DNA of 64,000 nucleotides from positions 140,727 to 204,726 of the forward strand of contig JACJYH010000007.1 in assembly GCA_020636195.1 (NCBI GenBank). The letters are read 5' to 3'. The position numbers and the translations under genes were made by a program. Each line of letters begins with the position of its first letter. Within the stretch, counting starts at the first letter, position 1. The DNA is from Lewinellaceae bacterium (GTDB lineage: Bacteria; Bacteroidota; Bacteroidia; Chitinophagales; Saprospiraceae). Under the pieces are notes generated by a model that was given only the letters and a program-made list of their open reading frames with translations, searched no databases and was not told the origin of the DNA. This document shows, piece after piece, positions 18,918-29,300 of the stretch.

Positions 18918-20705
18918 TTATCCCACTTCTTGCGCTTCTGCTTTCATTTGATGGAGGTACACAGATGCATAAAATCCATCATTTTTAATTAGTGTTTCAT
19001 GGATGCCTTCTTCCACAATTTCACCATTTTCAAGGACGATTATTTTGTCATAATTCAAAAGGTTATTGGCTCTGTGCGTAATAACAACGGCAGTTTTATC
19101 GCGGAGGTAGGTGAGAAAATACGACATTATTTTTTGTTCTGTCTGCGTATCCACGGCAGAGAGCGCATCATCCAAGATCACTACCTGAGGGTTCTTAATT
19201 AAAGCTCGTGCTATAGAAACACGTTGTTTTTGTCCACCTGAGAGAGTGACGCCTCTTTCGCCGAGTATAGTTTTGTAGCCATTGGTCAGCGCTTCTATAT
19301 CATCATGGATGGAAGCATAGCTTGCATATTTTTGAATGTCTTCAATGTCACTATTCTCCAATCCAAATGAAATATTATTTTCTATGGTATCGGAAAAAAG
19401 AAAAGCATCTTGAGGCACGTAAGCAAAACTTTTTCTGAGTATTTCTACATTGTGTTCCTTGATATCCTTGCCATCTATGAGAATTTGTCCGGATGTCACA
19501 TCAAAAATCCTTGTTAACAATTCAGATATCGTTGATTTCCCGGACGCCGTCCTACCAAATATTGCCAGTTTTTGACCGTGTTTGATGGAAAAACTCACAT
19601 TTTTCAATGCGGTGATGCCTGTATTAGGGTAAACAAAAGTGACATTTCTAAACTCAATGTCTCCTAGTATCGTATAGTCATCAGAACTCGTATTTTGAAT
19701 TTCAGGCTGAATATCCATAATTTCATTGATGCGTTTCTGGCTTGCTTCTGCTTCTTGAACTACGGAAGCAATCCATCCAATTGCCGTCACCGGCCACGTC
19801 AACATGTTGACATACAATATAAACTCGGCAATATTTCCAGTGGTCAGCCTTCCATTATACACTTGAATGGCACCGACAACAACCACCAGCAAAGTGCTCA
19901 ATGAAATTAAAAACGTCATCAATGGTTGAAAATAGGCCTCCACTTTTGCAAGTCTAAGATTGAGTTTTTTGTAGGTTTCACTTTCGTTGTCGAAGTGGCG
20001 AATAAATTCTTCTTCTCTTGTATAACCTTTGATAACTCTGATACCCGAATATGTTTCTTGAGCATTGCTCGTCAGTTTGGAAAGCTGTTTTTGGATAGCA
20101 GTGCTGCGTGCGTTGATCGTATTGCTCACGTAGTATATTGAAATAGAGAGAATCGGCAAAGGTAGGAGGGCAAAAACAGACAAGGTAACATCTACCTTTA
20201 GCATGGCATAAATCGTCAATGCAAACAAGGACACCAAATTTATACCATACAAAATTCCAGGACCCAGGTAGTTTCTGACCTTTGACACATCCTCAGAAAT
20301 CCGCGCCATGATATCACCTGTCATATAAGAACGGTAAAATGTCTGATCCAATGTTGTCAGTTTTTCAAAAAGTTCTTTTCGCATATCATATTCTATGAGC
20401 CTAGACATCACTATGATAGTTTGGCGCATGAAATACATCAAAATACCTTTCACTATTACAAAACCTGTGACGATAAGGCCAAAATTCAGCAAATGTCTTC
20501 CTAAAACTTGGTATTCTGCAGAATCTAAGCTACCACCGGAAGCTTTAAAATCCTGTATTTTACCCTGCACAAGATCCAAGGCTTCACGTATCTGTTGAGG
20601 GATGAGAATGGCAAAATAGTTAGAACCAACGACAAACAATATGCCTAACAATAGATGCCATTTGTAATGGACGAAGTAATGATTAAGTCTAAATAGGTGC
20701 TTCAA
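18918..20705 (-). CDS. ABC exporter, fused permease and ATPase (MsbA/MdlB type)
   Basis: The 595-residue half-transporter has about six membrane helices (about 15-310) and then a nucleotide-binding domain. Walker A is FGRTASGKST, the signature is LSGGQKQRVSIARAL, Walker B is VVILDDALSAVD and the switch His lies in AVVITHRANN. The unusual Ala in Walker A (GRTAS rather than GRTGS) is compatible with P-loop geometry. It should act as a homodimer; the substrate (lipid, peptide or drug) is not predictable. It stands alone, with a terminator-like hairpin of the next gene 40 bp upstream. Confidence 0.92.
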   Translation of the reverse strand: MKHLFRLNHYFVHYKWHLLLGILFVVGSNYFAILIPQQIREALDLVQGKIQDFKASGGSLDSAEYQVLGRHLLNFGLIVTGFVIVKGILMYFMRQTIIVMSRLIEYDMRKELFEKLTTLDQTFYRSYMTGDIMARISEDVSKVRNYLGPGILYGINLVSLFALTIYAMLKVDVTLSVFALLPLPILSISIYYVSNTINARSTAIQKQLSKLTSNAQETYSGIRVIKGYTREEEFIRHFDNESETYKKLNLRLAKVEAYFQPLMTFLISLSTLLVVVVGAIQVYNGRLTTGNIAEFILYVNMLTWPVTAIGWIASVVQEAEASQKRINEIMDIQPEIQNTSSDDYTILGDIEFRNVTFVYPNTGITALKNVSFSIKHGQKLAIFGRTASGKSTISELLTRIFDVTSGQILIDGKDIKEHNVEILRKSFAYVPQDAFLFSDTIENNISFGLENSDIEDIQKYASYASIHDDIEALTNGYKTILGERGVTLSGGQKQRVSIARALIKNPQVVILDDALSAVDTQTEQKIMSYFLTYLRDKTAVVITHRANNLLNYDKIIVLENGEIVEEGIHETLIKNDGFYASVYLHQMKAEAQEVG

Positions 20706-20744
20706 AAATATGTGTTATCTGAATACAACATAACCTCAAATTGA

Positions 20745-20782
20745 GAAAAGAGTTGAAATTGACATGAACATCAACTCTTTTC
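20745..20782 (-). terminator. Terminator-like hairpin after the kelch-like T9SS gene
   Basis: A perfect 12-bp inverted repeat, GAAAAGAGTTGA (20745-20756) and TCAACTCTTTTC (20771-20782), has a 14-base loop. It lies 20 bp beyond the stop of the gene at 20802-22397 and would end the long metal-handling transcription unit. The U-rich tail is interrupted. Confidence 0.6.
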
Positions 20783-20801
20783 ATCTACTTTTTTTATCTG
20801 A

Positions 20802-22397
20802 TTATTGCATGATTTTTTTTGCATAAATTTTGACTCCATCCGAAATCGAAAGAATCAATGTGTTCTTAGAGACTTGCGGCATAGGTGTCGATATTGTATT
20901 CGATCCAATCTGAAGGTTTTCCAATTCTTTTTTCATGATCAAATTTCCGGCAGCATCATGGATAAACATTCTTATCCCTTGTGTTTTTCGGGCATTAAAT
21001 GAGAAGGTCAAAGTTTGCCCAACAGGATTAGGGAAAATGTTGAGATCACTGATATTTTGACTTTCGTCTGCTGAAGATGATGTCATGGATTTGCGGATGT
21101 GTACCTCATAGATCACAGGGCTGGCTTGACTTTCTTCGCCTGTATTGACAAAGAAAATATTAGAATTACTGCTTTGAATACCTCCATAAATATACCCAGC
21201 TAAAAATGAATCTTGGGCAATTTGATTTAATTCGATGATTTTGTTTTTATATGTCGGCAATCCTTCGGCAATAAAGAATTCTGCGCTTGCACCGAGATAG
21301 TCAGGCATTACATCATCCAGCGCCACTTCTTTCATGGAACCGTCCGCAGATTGGCTCACTTGTGCTATTGTCTTTACAAATGGTACATTATCGTCCTTGA
21401 ATAAGACTTCATTTTTGAGATAATACTGTGCGATACCTCCGAAAAACAAGGTATGCATTTCATTATTGATGCTATCATGGAGGGGAACATGTGCACAGTG
21501 ATAATGATTAAAAAGTTGATTGAAATTCTCTTGAACTGCGTATCCATCTTTCGTAATATTTATACAGTCCAAAAAAGGAAGGTCCTGATCCTTGCGAAAT
21601 ACACCCGAAAATAATGTCAAACCATCATGACCATCAGCGGTAACTCGAGCACCTAGATTGTAATCACGTCGATGAAACGCATTTTCATCAATCCAAGGGT
21701 CCAACCAATCAATGGTCATTGATTGTCCATCATCCGTAATTTTAAATCTCCTTACGGCATTGGTATATTCTTGAATAAATCCGGGTCCATGGTCTGGCCC
21801 CATAGGATTGTATCTTCCTATAAATTTTTGTCCTCCCACTAAAAAATAGGTATCGTCAATTTTTCCAAGATAACCTCCTGTAACCTGAAATCTATCATCT
21901 TTTACCTGCCTAAATGCATCTTTTAATGGTGTGCCTAAAGACATTGCATCAGCAAGGGTCGGTAAATGAACGGCAGTCAGTGTGGAATAGGTTGTGTGGT
22001 CGGCTTCTGTATTGCTATAACCATAGCCTCCAATCAAATACAAGTATTCTCCTTCTTGGTAAAACTGTATATTAGTGCTGCTCAAGGGTTCAGCTAGTGA
22101 TGCTGCAAGCTCAGCTAATGACCTTTTTGACGTGGATTTTGATTTCAAATCAACCATTATGACTTGATTGTTGTGCCCGGCGATATCAAAGGTTGCAAAT
22201 GGTTGCCGTTGGTGTAAGCCATCCAATCGCCCTCCAAAAATAAACCATTTGCCTTCGTATTCACCATGGGCAAAAGACTGTAAGCCACCCAAATTCTCGA
22301 TTTGAACGGGCTTCAGCAAGACACTGAAATTCCCAGATTGCCCCAACAAAAAACTTGAAAAAATGGATATCAGTAATCCAATAAAATAATACCGCAT
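20802..22397 (-). CDS. Kelch-like beta-propeller T9SS protein
   Basis: The 531-residue protein has a signal peptide (residues 1-19, MRYYFIGLLISIFSSFLLG) and a beta-propeller-like body with kelch-style blades (KWFIFGGRLDGLH, YLYLIGGYGYSN, DTYFLVGGQKFIG, HTLFFGGIAQYY, AGYIYGGIQSS). It ends in a type A T9SS sorting domain (about 450-531: NIFPNPVGQTLTFSF ... MFIHDAAGNLI ... LSISDGVKIYAKKIMQ). It is exported to the cell surface or medium through the T9SS. The gene begins 1 bp after the DUF202 gene and is the last of the metal-handling run. Whether it acts with the metal genes or is just co-located is not known. Confidence 0.85.
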   Translation of the reverse strand: MRYYFIGLLISIFSSFLLGQSGNFSVLLKPVQIENLGGLQSFAHGEYEGKWFIFGGRLDGLHQRQPFATFDIAGHNNQVIMVDLKSKSTSKRSLAELAASLAEPLSSTNIQFYQEGEYLYLIGGYGYSNTEADHTTYSTLTAVHLPTLADAMSLGTPLKDAFRQVKDDRFQVTGGYLGKIDDTYFLVGGQKFIGRYNPMGPDHGPGFIQEYTNAVRRFKITDDGQSMTIDWLDPWIDENAFHRRDYNLGARVTADGHDGLTLFSGVFRKDQDLPFLDCINITKDGYAVQENFNQLFNHYHCAHVPLHDSINNEMHTLFFGGIAQYYLKNEVLFKDDNVPFVKTIAQVSQSADGSMKEVALDDVMPDYLGASAEFFIAEGLPTYKNKIIELNQIAQDSFLAGYIYGGIQSSNSNIFFVNTGEESQASPVIYEVHIRKSMTSSSADESQNISDLNIFPNPVGQTLTFSFNARKTQGIRMFIHDAAGNLIMKKELENLQIGSNTISTPMPQVSKNTLILSISDGVKIYAKKIMQ

Positions 22398-22398
22398 A

Positions 22399-22716
22399 CT
22401 ATAAATTTTTATTGTTTAAATATTCTTCTTTGAAATTGCCTACGTGCACTTGCCTTTTTGAAATGATCCTGGCATGTTTTATATAATTGATAGTGCCTGC
22501 TACCAAAACGACACCGGAAATAACAAACATCACAATTTCCAAAATAGAATAATCCTTCCTGTGAAAAACATTATGAATGGTCAATCCTGCCATTAAAAAA
22601 TACATGGATGTTCTCAAAAAGGACAAAAAAGTGCTTTGATTTGCCAATTCTGTTCTTTGGAGCGCTAACCTTTCCCTTAATATAAGATCGAAATTTGTTT
22701 TGTTCTGTTCTGACAT
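22399..22716 (-). CDS. DUF202 family small membrane protein
   Basis: The 105-residue protein fits DUF202: the N-terminal NFDLILRERLALQRTELANQ (the 'lA.eRT.LAw.R' element), FLSFLRTSMYF, and two membrane helices (about 35-52 and 60-80). Relatives in eukaryotes are the membrane part of VTC polyphosphate complexes. It is placed between the ferritin-VIT1 gene (10 bp) and the kelch-like T9SS gene (1 bp), so it is probably co-expressed with metal export functions. Function unknown. Confidence 0.82.
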   Translation of the reverse strand: MSEQNKTNFDLILRERLALQRTELANQSTFLSFLRTSMYFLMAGLTIHNVFHRKDYSILEIVMFVISGVVLVAGTINYIKHARIISKRQVHVGNFKEEYLNNKNL

Positions 22717-22726
22717 AAAATTGATT

Positions 22727-23830
22727 TTAACCTGCTATTTGCACACCTATCATAGACCCGATAGCATATGTAACCGCAGCGGCTGCAAGCCCGAAAATGA
22801 CTTGGCGCATACCTGAATACCAAACTCCTTTTCCTGTAAATAAAGTTATGGTTGCGCCGATCAAAAATAAACCAAAGGTACTTAATACTGTACTAATAAT
22901 GATGGCTTTCATACCTGTCCAAAAGATAAATGGAATTAATGGGATGATAGCACCAATTGCAAATAAAATAAATGATGTGACTGCAGCTTCCATGGGTGAC
23001 CCACTGAGATCTTCAGCATTGATTCCCAACTCTTCCTTCGTCAAAACTTCTTTTGCTTTATCTTTATCCGCAATGATTTCTGATGCCCGACGCTTTGCAA
23101 CAGATTCTTCCAGTCCTTGGGTGATGAAAATCAGCGCCAATTCTTGCGCTTCACCTTCCGGATCAGCTTCAAGCTCATCCATTTCCAATGCTATTTGATT
23201 TTCATACAATTCTTGAGAACTTTTGACAGAAATCCACTCACCGAGTGCCATCGATAAAGCACCTGCTAGTAAACCTGCAACTCCGGAAAGGACAATTTCA
23301 TTTTGTCCGCTTGTCGCACCGGCAACTCCCATCACGAGACTAAAATTGGACACCAAACCATCATTGCCTCCCATCACTGCAGCACGTAGAGCATTTCCAC
23401 CTACTGTATTATGCTTTCTTTCTAACTTTAAAATGGAAGAAAGTGTGGCGTTTTCAGGATTGTCTAAAATATTTTGAAGGATGGTGACATGGGCAGTATC
23501 AGACACAGATTTTTCCTTCCCAAACTTTTGTCTAGACTGTACAACATTGGACGAAAGTCTTTTTTCCGTTTGCAAAAGATTACCAAGGATGAAATCATAT
23601 CCAATGATCTTGCCAATGGAATGAATGGTTTTGGCTCTCAGAGAAACTTCGGGAAAACCTTCAACGGGATTTTGAGAGGTTGCTAACATTGCCTTAGCAT
23701 GTCCCAACTCTATATCATGCATCTGCATGAATACATTTTTGAGAGTAGGATTTTCTTCCTTTTCTCCAAGGACTTTATATAGGTAAGCAGCATCAATTTC
23801 TGTCTGGATGCTTTGCTTTTTTGTATTCAT
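22727..23830 (-). CDS. MbfA-like iron transporter: ferritin-like domain fused to VIT1/CCC1
   Basis: The 367-residue protein joins an N-terminal ferritin-like/rubrerythrin domain (about 5-140: IDAAYLYKVLGEKEENP, MHDIELGHAKAML, with the E..H ligands) to a VIT1/CCC1 transporter (about 145-367: LRAAVMGGNDGLVSNFSLVMG, GALSMALGEWISVKSSQE, MEAAVTSFILFAIGAIIPLIPF). The same fusion is known as membrane-bound ferritin A (MbfA), which exports iron or manganese in alphaproteobacteria. Activity here is inferred from the architecture. The gene is 23 bp downstream of the RND adaptor gene and 10 bp upstream of DUF202, so metal efflux by two different machines is probably co-transcribed. Confidence 0.9.
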   Translation of the reverse strand: MNTKKQSIQTEIDAAYLYKVLGEKEENPTLKNVFMQMHDIELGHAKAMLATSQNPVEGFPEVSLRAKTIHSIGKIIGYDFILGNLLQTEKRLSSNVVQSRQKFGKEKSVSDTAHVTILQNILDNPENATLSSILKLERKHNTVGGNALRAAVMGGNDGLVSNFSLVMGVAGATSGQNEIVLSGVAGLLAGALSMALGEWISVKSSQELYENQIALEMDELEADPEGEAQELALIFITQGLEESVAKRRASEIIADKDKAKEVLTKEELGINAEDLSGSPMEAAVTSFILFAIGAIIPLIPFIFWTGMKAIIISTVLSTFGLFLIGATITLFTGKGVWYSGMRQVIFGLAAAAVTYAIGSMIGVQIAG

Positions 23831-23853
23831 TTACGTAAAATTAAAATTTTGGA

Positions 23854-25035
23854 TTATTCTTCAATATTCTTTAATGCCATCAATAATGTGTAAGCGCCAT
23901 GAGATACCACATTTGAACCTACTAAGGTTGTGGGCTGAGCAATTTGTATAAAATTGCCATCTTTGGCTCCAATAACGATCTCGACTATCTCAAAGTTGTG
24001 GTCGTCATTTTGTACAAAAATATAACTTTTTCCTTCATAATCTACTACTGCATCTACAGGAACTGCAATTACATTGTCCGTGGTCTTTTCAATTTTTGCA
24101 GATATGTACGTTCCGGGCAAAATTTCTTCAGGCCAGGATTGAACTGCGCAGATCACTTGTGCGTATCCGTCGGTATTGATCTCACGAATGATAGAAACGA
24201 CTTTTCCTTTAAATTCCACATCGCTAGTATTTGTTTTCAAGAGAACATCTTGACCTATTTTTATGAAAGGCAATTCCTTTTCAAATACCTTGAGTACCGC
24301 TCTTTTGGATTGGTAGGAAAGAATTTCAGCAAAGGTTGTACCTGCTTCAATATAGGCACCCAGGTGGGTTGGAATGGATAATATCTGACCTTGCGTGGGC
24401 GCTGTGATGCTAATTGTAGGTTTGATAGAAGAAGCTGTCAATGTTTTTGGATTGATAGAAATCATTTTTAACTTTTCTTCCAGTGATGCCACTTCGATCT
24501 GATACTGACGATATTTTTCTTCTGTTTGCAATAGTGCCTTTTGGCTTGTTGCCTGATTGTCGTTCAGAGATTTTTGTCGATCATATTCTATTTGTGCGTA
24601 ATGCAGTGCTGACACTGAAGACAAGTATTCTTGTTGGAGATTTACAAAAGCTAAATCTTCCAAGGTAGCCAAAACTTGACCTTTCTTTACTTGATCTCCA
24701 GGCTTCACAAAAATAGATTTTATTTGACCCGGTATCAGTGTTGTCACCCACAATTTATCCTGTGGCAAGATGTCTATAGCGCCCTGCAAGGTGACATAGT
24801 TTAAAATTTTTTGCTTTTGAATCACTGTTGATTTGATTTCAGCATTTGCCAATTGCGCGTCATTGAGATTTAATTTTGTATTATCTGAAACTTCAGCTTT
24901 TGCAGTATCTGTAACCACAGTTTCTTGGTGTTTACAACCGAAACTGATAAACAAAATAGCTAACATCAATACCTGCATGCGTTGATTGAAAATATTCATA
25001 TGTGATGGTTTGAAAAGTGTGTTTTGGACTCTCAT
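23854..25035 (-). CDS. RND efflux periplasmic adaptor, probable lipoprotein
   Basis: This is the membrane-fusion subunit that links the inner-membrane RND pump to the outer-membrane channel. The 393-residue protein has a lipobox (LAILFISFGC), a barrel-sandwich/lipoyl segment (GQIKSIFVKPGDQVKKGQVLATL split over about 95-120), an alpha-hairpin (about 125-195), the second lipoyl half (TAPTQGQILSIPTHLGAYIE) and beta-barrel and membrane-proximal domains. The start is uncertain: the ATG at 25035 overlaps the TolC-like stop by 4 bases, but the lipoprotein signal begins better at the ATG at 24999. It belongs to the CzcB/CusB class by its operon partners. Confidence 0.92.
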   Translation of the reverse strand: MRVQNTLFKPSHMNIFNQRMQVLMLAILFISFGCKHQETVVTDTAKAEVSDNTKLNLNDAQLANAEIKSTVIQKQKILNYVTLQGAIDILPQDKLWVTTLIPGQIKSIFVKPGDQVKKGQVLATLEDLAFVNLQQEYLSSVSALHYAQIEYDRQKSLNDNQATSQKALLQTEEKYRQYQIEVASLEEKLKMISINPKTLTASSIKPTISITAPTQGQILSIPTHLGAYIEAGTTFAEILSYQSKRAVLKVFEKELPFIKIGQDVLLKTNTSDVEFKGKVVSIIREINTDGYAQVICAVQSWPEEILPGTYISAKIEKTTDNVIAVPVDAVVDYEGKSYIFVQNDDHNFEIVEIVIGAKDGNFIQIAQPTTLVGSNVVSHGAYTLLMALKNIEE

Positions 25036-26303
25036 TTTTGAAGGTATTTTAGGTTGATTTCATTCAAATGAAATGCTCTTAATAATTCTACATAGTCTTT
25101 TCGTGCATTGATAAAATTATTTGATAGTATGGTGAATTCCATAAAATCAATATCGCCTGCTATGTATTTTTGTTTGATTAATTGGATAGCTGCTTCAGAA
25201 GCTGTCAACTGATCTGATCTAAAAATGTCGATGCTTGACATCATATTTTTTCTATTTTCTAAGTAGATCATGGATGCTGACTGAAGACTTTTTGTTTCCA
25301 TAGCCACTCGTTCACTATGGATATCTTCCATCATTTTTATGGCTTTGACTTTTGACAGTAGAGCACTTCTGTACAATGGGATTTGCATTCCTATCTGTCC
25401 GATGTGGAATCTATCCTTTGCGGAAAAAACTTTTTGCTCATCAGATGCACCATTGAAGCTGATATTGGAATATCCCAATGAAAATGTGGGTAGCATCAAT
25501 GACTTCTGATACATTTCAGCCGCCTTTGCCGCTTCCAATTCATTTTGTGCTTTTTGCACTATGGGATGCTGATCTATTTTTGGAAAAGAGATGTTGTTTT
25601 CCACATTTAGATTTTCTAAGGGCAAAATTTCCGGCCGCTCTCCGCTATCTAATTGTAGGATTCGCATAATTTGGAGGTTCAATTGGTGGAGTTCTCTTTC
25701 CACATTATTGATTTGCAGAGTGTTTTGGGTTTGCTGTTGCTGGGCCGCTAAAATTTCCAAACGATCCGTTTCTCCTTTTTCTACTTTCAGAGAAGTACGT
25801 TCCGACACTAAATTCAATAGACTATCTTGACGAAGTAATATTTGTTTTAAATAGGAATAATAGGTATAGTCCACATAGTATTCCTCCAATAATTTTTGTA
25901 TGTTTTTATAATTTATCGCATAGTCGCTTTTTTGAATTTCTACTTGTTTCTGCAACCATTTCTTGCCATTTTTATACACTTTCGGTAATGCAAAAAATTG
26001 ATTTACAGAAAATTCTGTATCAAATAACTGACTATTGATTTGACCTACATTTGCATTAAACTCCGTTGCAGGAATATCATATGCTGTATGTACCAATGCG
26101 TTTTGGTATTCTACCATTCGCTTTTCTATTTGGAGCTCAAGGTTTGTGTTCTCCACTAATGTTAATGCTTTTGATAGAGGTATGGTAGCTTGCGTCACGC
26201 CGACCATAGGCAAGGCAAACCAGAAAAAGATGAGCACAAAATGTCTATACTTTTTCGATGTATCCTTGATGTATTTTATGATGAATGTATTGTTCATATT
26301 CAT
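25032..26303 (-). CDS. TolC-family outer membrane channel of the RND efflux system
   Basis: The 423-residue protein has an N-terminal hydrophobic export signal (about 20-40), then the repeated long helices of outer-membrane efflux proteins (about 50-420), with ENTNLELQIEKRMVEYQ, TSLKVEKGETDRLEILAAQ and IKQKYIAGDIDFMEFTIL as the family's 'G.i...e.l' turns. It forms the trimeric outer-membrane duct of the tripartite pump. It starts 3 bp after the CzcA-like gene and its stop overlaps the adaptor start by 4 bp, a tight operon order of pump, channel, adaptor typical of Bacteroidota metal efflux loci. Confidence 0.92.
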   Translation of the reverse strand: MNMNNTFIIKYIKDTSKKYRHFVLIFFWFALPMVGVTQATIPLSKALTLVENTNLELQIEKRMVEYQNALVHTAYDIPATEFNANVGQINSQLFDTEFSVNQFFALPKVYKNGKKWLQKQVEIQKSDYAINYKNIQKLLEEYYVDYTYYSYLKQILLRQDSLLNLVSERTSLKVEKGETDRLEILAAQQQQTQNTLQINNVERELHQLNLQIMRILQLDSGERPEILPLENLNVENNISFPKIDQHPIVQKAQNELEAAKAAEMYQKSLMLPTFSLGYSNISFNGASDEQKVFSAKDRFHIGQIGMQIPLYRSALLSKVKAIKMMEDIHSERVAMETKSLQSASMIYLENRKNMMSSIDIFRSDQLTASEAAIQLIKQKYIAGDIDFMEFTILSNNFINARKDYVELLRAFHLNEINLKYLQK

Positions 26304-26306
26304 TTT

Positions 26307-29300
26307 TTAAATTGTTGAATGAGCATCATTTTTAGGATGATGAATGCCTTTTTTTGATTTGGTATCAAACATGATGTACACTATAGGTAGGATTACCAAT
26401 GTAAGGAATGTCGCGACAACGAGACCTCCTATGACGACAGTTGCTAATGGCCGTTGTACTTCTGCACCTGCTCCATTGCTAAGTGCCATAGGCAAGAAAC
26501 CCAAGGATGCAACAAAAGCCGTCATCAATACGGGTCTAAGCCTGATAGATGTCCCTGTGATAACTACTTGGCGGATGTCTTTCATCCCTTCTTGCTTGAG
26601 CCTATTGAATTCTGCAATGAGAACAATACCATTCAACACTGCCACTCCAAACAAAGCAATAAATCCTATACCTGCACTGATACTAAAAGGCATTCCTCGC
26701 GTCCACAATGCCAATATGCCACCAATGGCTGAAAGTGGTATTGCAGTAAAAATCAACAAGCCCATTTTGAGCGATTTAAAGGCAAAATAGAGAAGTAAAA
26801 AAATCAAACCTAACGAAATGGGAATCGCAAGCATCAATCGATTTTTTGCTTTCTCCAAATTCTCGAAAGAACCGCCGTATGTTATACTATATCCTGAAGG
26901 CAAGTGAATATCATGACCAACTTTGGATTTTATTTCATCGACGATGGACTGCACATCTCTTCCGCGTACATTGAAACCGACGATGATCCTACGCTTAGCA
27001 TCCTCTCTTTGAATCTGATTTGGACTATCTTTTAATTCTGCCTTTGCCAATAAATTCAAAGGAATATATTCGCCATTCCTGAGAGGTATCAATAGGTTTT
27101 GCACATCGGCAATACTTTCCCTGAGATCAGAGTCCAATTTTATCAGTAAATCAAATCTTTTCTCACCTTCATATACGGCACCTGCTCGTTGACCGGCAAA
27201 AGACATATTGATGGCTGTATTGATTTCATCGATGGAAATATTGTACCTAGCAATAGCTCTTCTATCATATTGCACCACCACTTGAGGCACACCGGTGATA
27301 GGTTCCAAATAGAGGTCTTGGGTGCCTTCTACTGTTTTGATGATTTCACCCACCATAGCAACATATTTTGTCAGGGTGTCCAGATTCTCGCCAAATATTT
27401 TGCATACCACGTCTTGTCTGGCACCTGTCATAAGCTCATTGAACCTCATCTGAACAGGATATTGGAATCCGGCTGTAATTCCGGGAACAGCGGTGAGAGA
27501 TTGACCCATCTTTGCTGCCAAGTCATCAAATGTATGCGCTGATGTCCATTCTTTTTTCGGTTTCAGAATTACCATCATATCACTAGCTTCCATCGGCATG
27601 GGGTCAGTAGGCACTTCTCCACTTCCTATTTTGGTAACAATTTTCTCAACTTCAGGGTATTCATCTAACAATACCTTTGCTGCTTTTTGCGTGAATTCCA
27701 CGGTGGTATTGAGGTTGCTTCCTATAAGCACACGAGTATCCACTGCAAAATCCCCTTCTTCAAGAGCAGGAATAAACTCACCACCTAGTTTTGACAAAAT
27801 AAAAATGGAGATGAGGAATAATCCAACGGTTGCCACCAAGGTCAATTTTGGAATCTTTAGAAACAGACTCAATGAATTTTTGAATAACGTCCCTACTTTT
27901 TCCATGATGATATCCGAAAAATTATCCTTTGTTTTCAGTGTTTTTGTCATTGTCAATGCACTGACCATAGGAATATACGTCAAGGACAAAATAAATGCAC
28001 CAATCAATGCGAAAGAAACCGTCTGTGCCATCGGCGTGAACATTTTTCCTTCTATGCCTTCCAGTGTAAACAAGGGTAAATACACGATCAAAATAATGAT
28101 CTGTCCAAAAACGGCGCTGTTCATCATCTTGCTTGCCGACTGCTCTACAACACCATCCATTTGCTTGTCATTGAGTCGTGTCAATTCTTTAAATTGCTTG
28201 GAGTGTGAAAGTTGATGCATAACAGCTTCTACTATAATCACCGCACCATCTACGATCAATCCGAAATCTAGTGCACCTAAGCTCATCAAATTGCCACTGA
28301 CACCAAAAAGATTCATCATGATCACCGCAAAGAGCATGGCCAGAGGTATAACAGAAGCCACAATAAGCCCGGCTCTGAAATTACCTAAGAATAAAACCAA
28401 GATGAACAATACGATCAATGCGCCTTCCAGAAGGTTTGTTTTTACGGTGTTGATTGCGTTATTGACCATTTTCGTTCGGTCGAGGAAAGGTTCTATTTCT
28501 ACACCTTCCGGAAGTGTAGGTCTAATTTGTTCTATCCTATCCTTTACATTTTTGATGACTTCATTACTGTTTGCGCCTTTGACCATCATGACTACTGCAC
28601 CGGCCACTTCTCCCTGATCATTATATGTTACGGCTCCATATCGTGTAGCATGGCCTTCTACCACGTCTGCTACATCTTTCAATAAGAGCGGCGTACCTTT
28701 CAATGATTTTAGAGGAATATTTAAGATATCTTCTTTTGATCCTACCAATCCTTCAGTACGAATAAAAATTGCAGTAGCATTTTTTTCGATGTAGCTACCT
28801 CCTGTATTTTGATTATTTGCGGCAAGTGCGTTATAAACATCAAAAAGGGTGATTCCTGTTGCGTTCAATTTTTTTGGGTCAATCACCACATGAAATTGCT
28901 TGAGTTTTCCACCGAATGAAGACACTTCTGCTATGCCTTTGACACCCAGAAGCTGGCGTCTGATGTTCCAATCCTGGATGGTACGCAGGGACATGGCATC
29001 GTACTTGTGTTCATAGCCGGGCTTCGGTTTGACTACGTATTGATAGATTTCTCCAAGACCTGTAGCTACGGGACCCAATTCCGGAGTGCCTATGGATTCA
29101 GGTATTTCTGCACTGATTTGATTGAGGCGTTCACCTACCTGCTGGCGTGCCCAATAGATATCTATATTATCTTCGAAAACCATGGTTACCAACGAAAGCC
29201 CGAACCTTGAAAAACTCCTGATCTCTTTTAAACCTGGAATATTACTATTGGCGATTTCTATGGGAAATGTCACCAATCGCTCTATATCCAATGCGCTGTA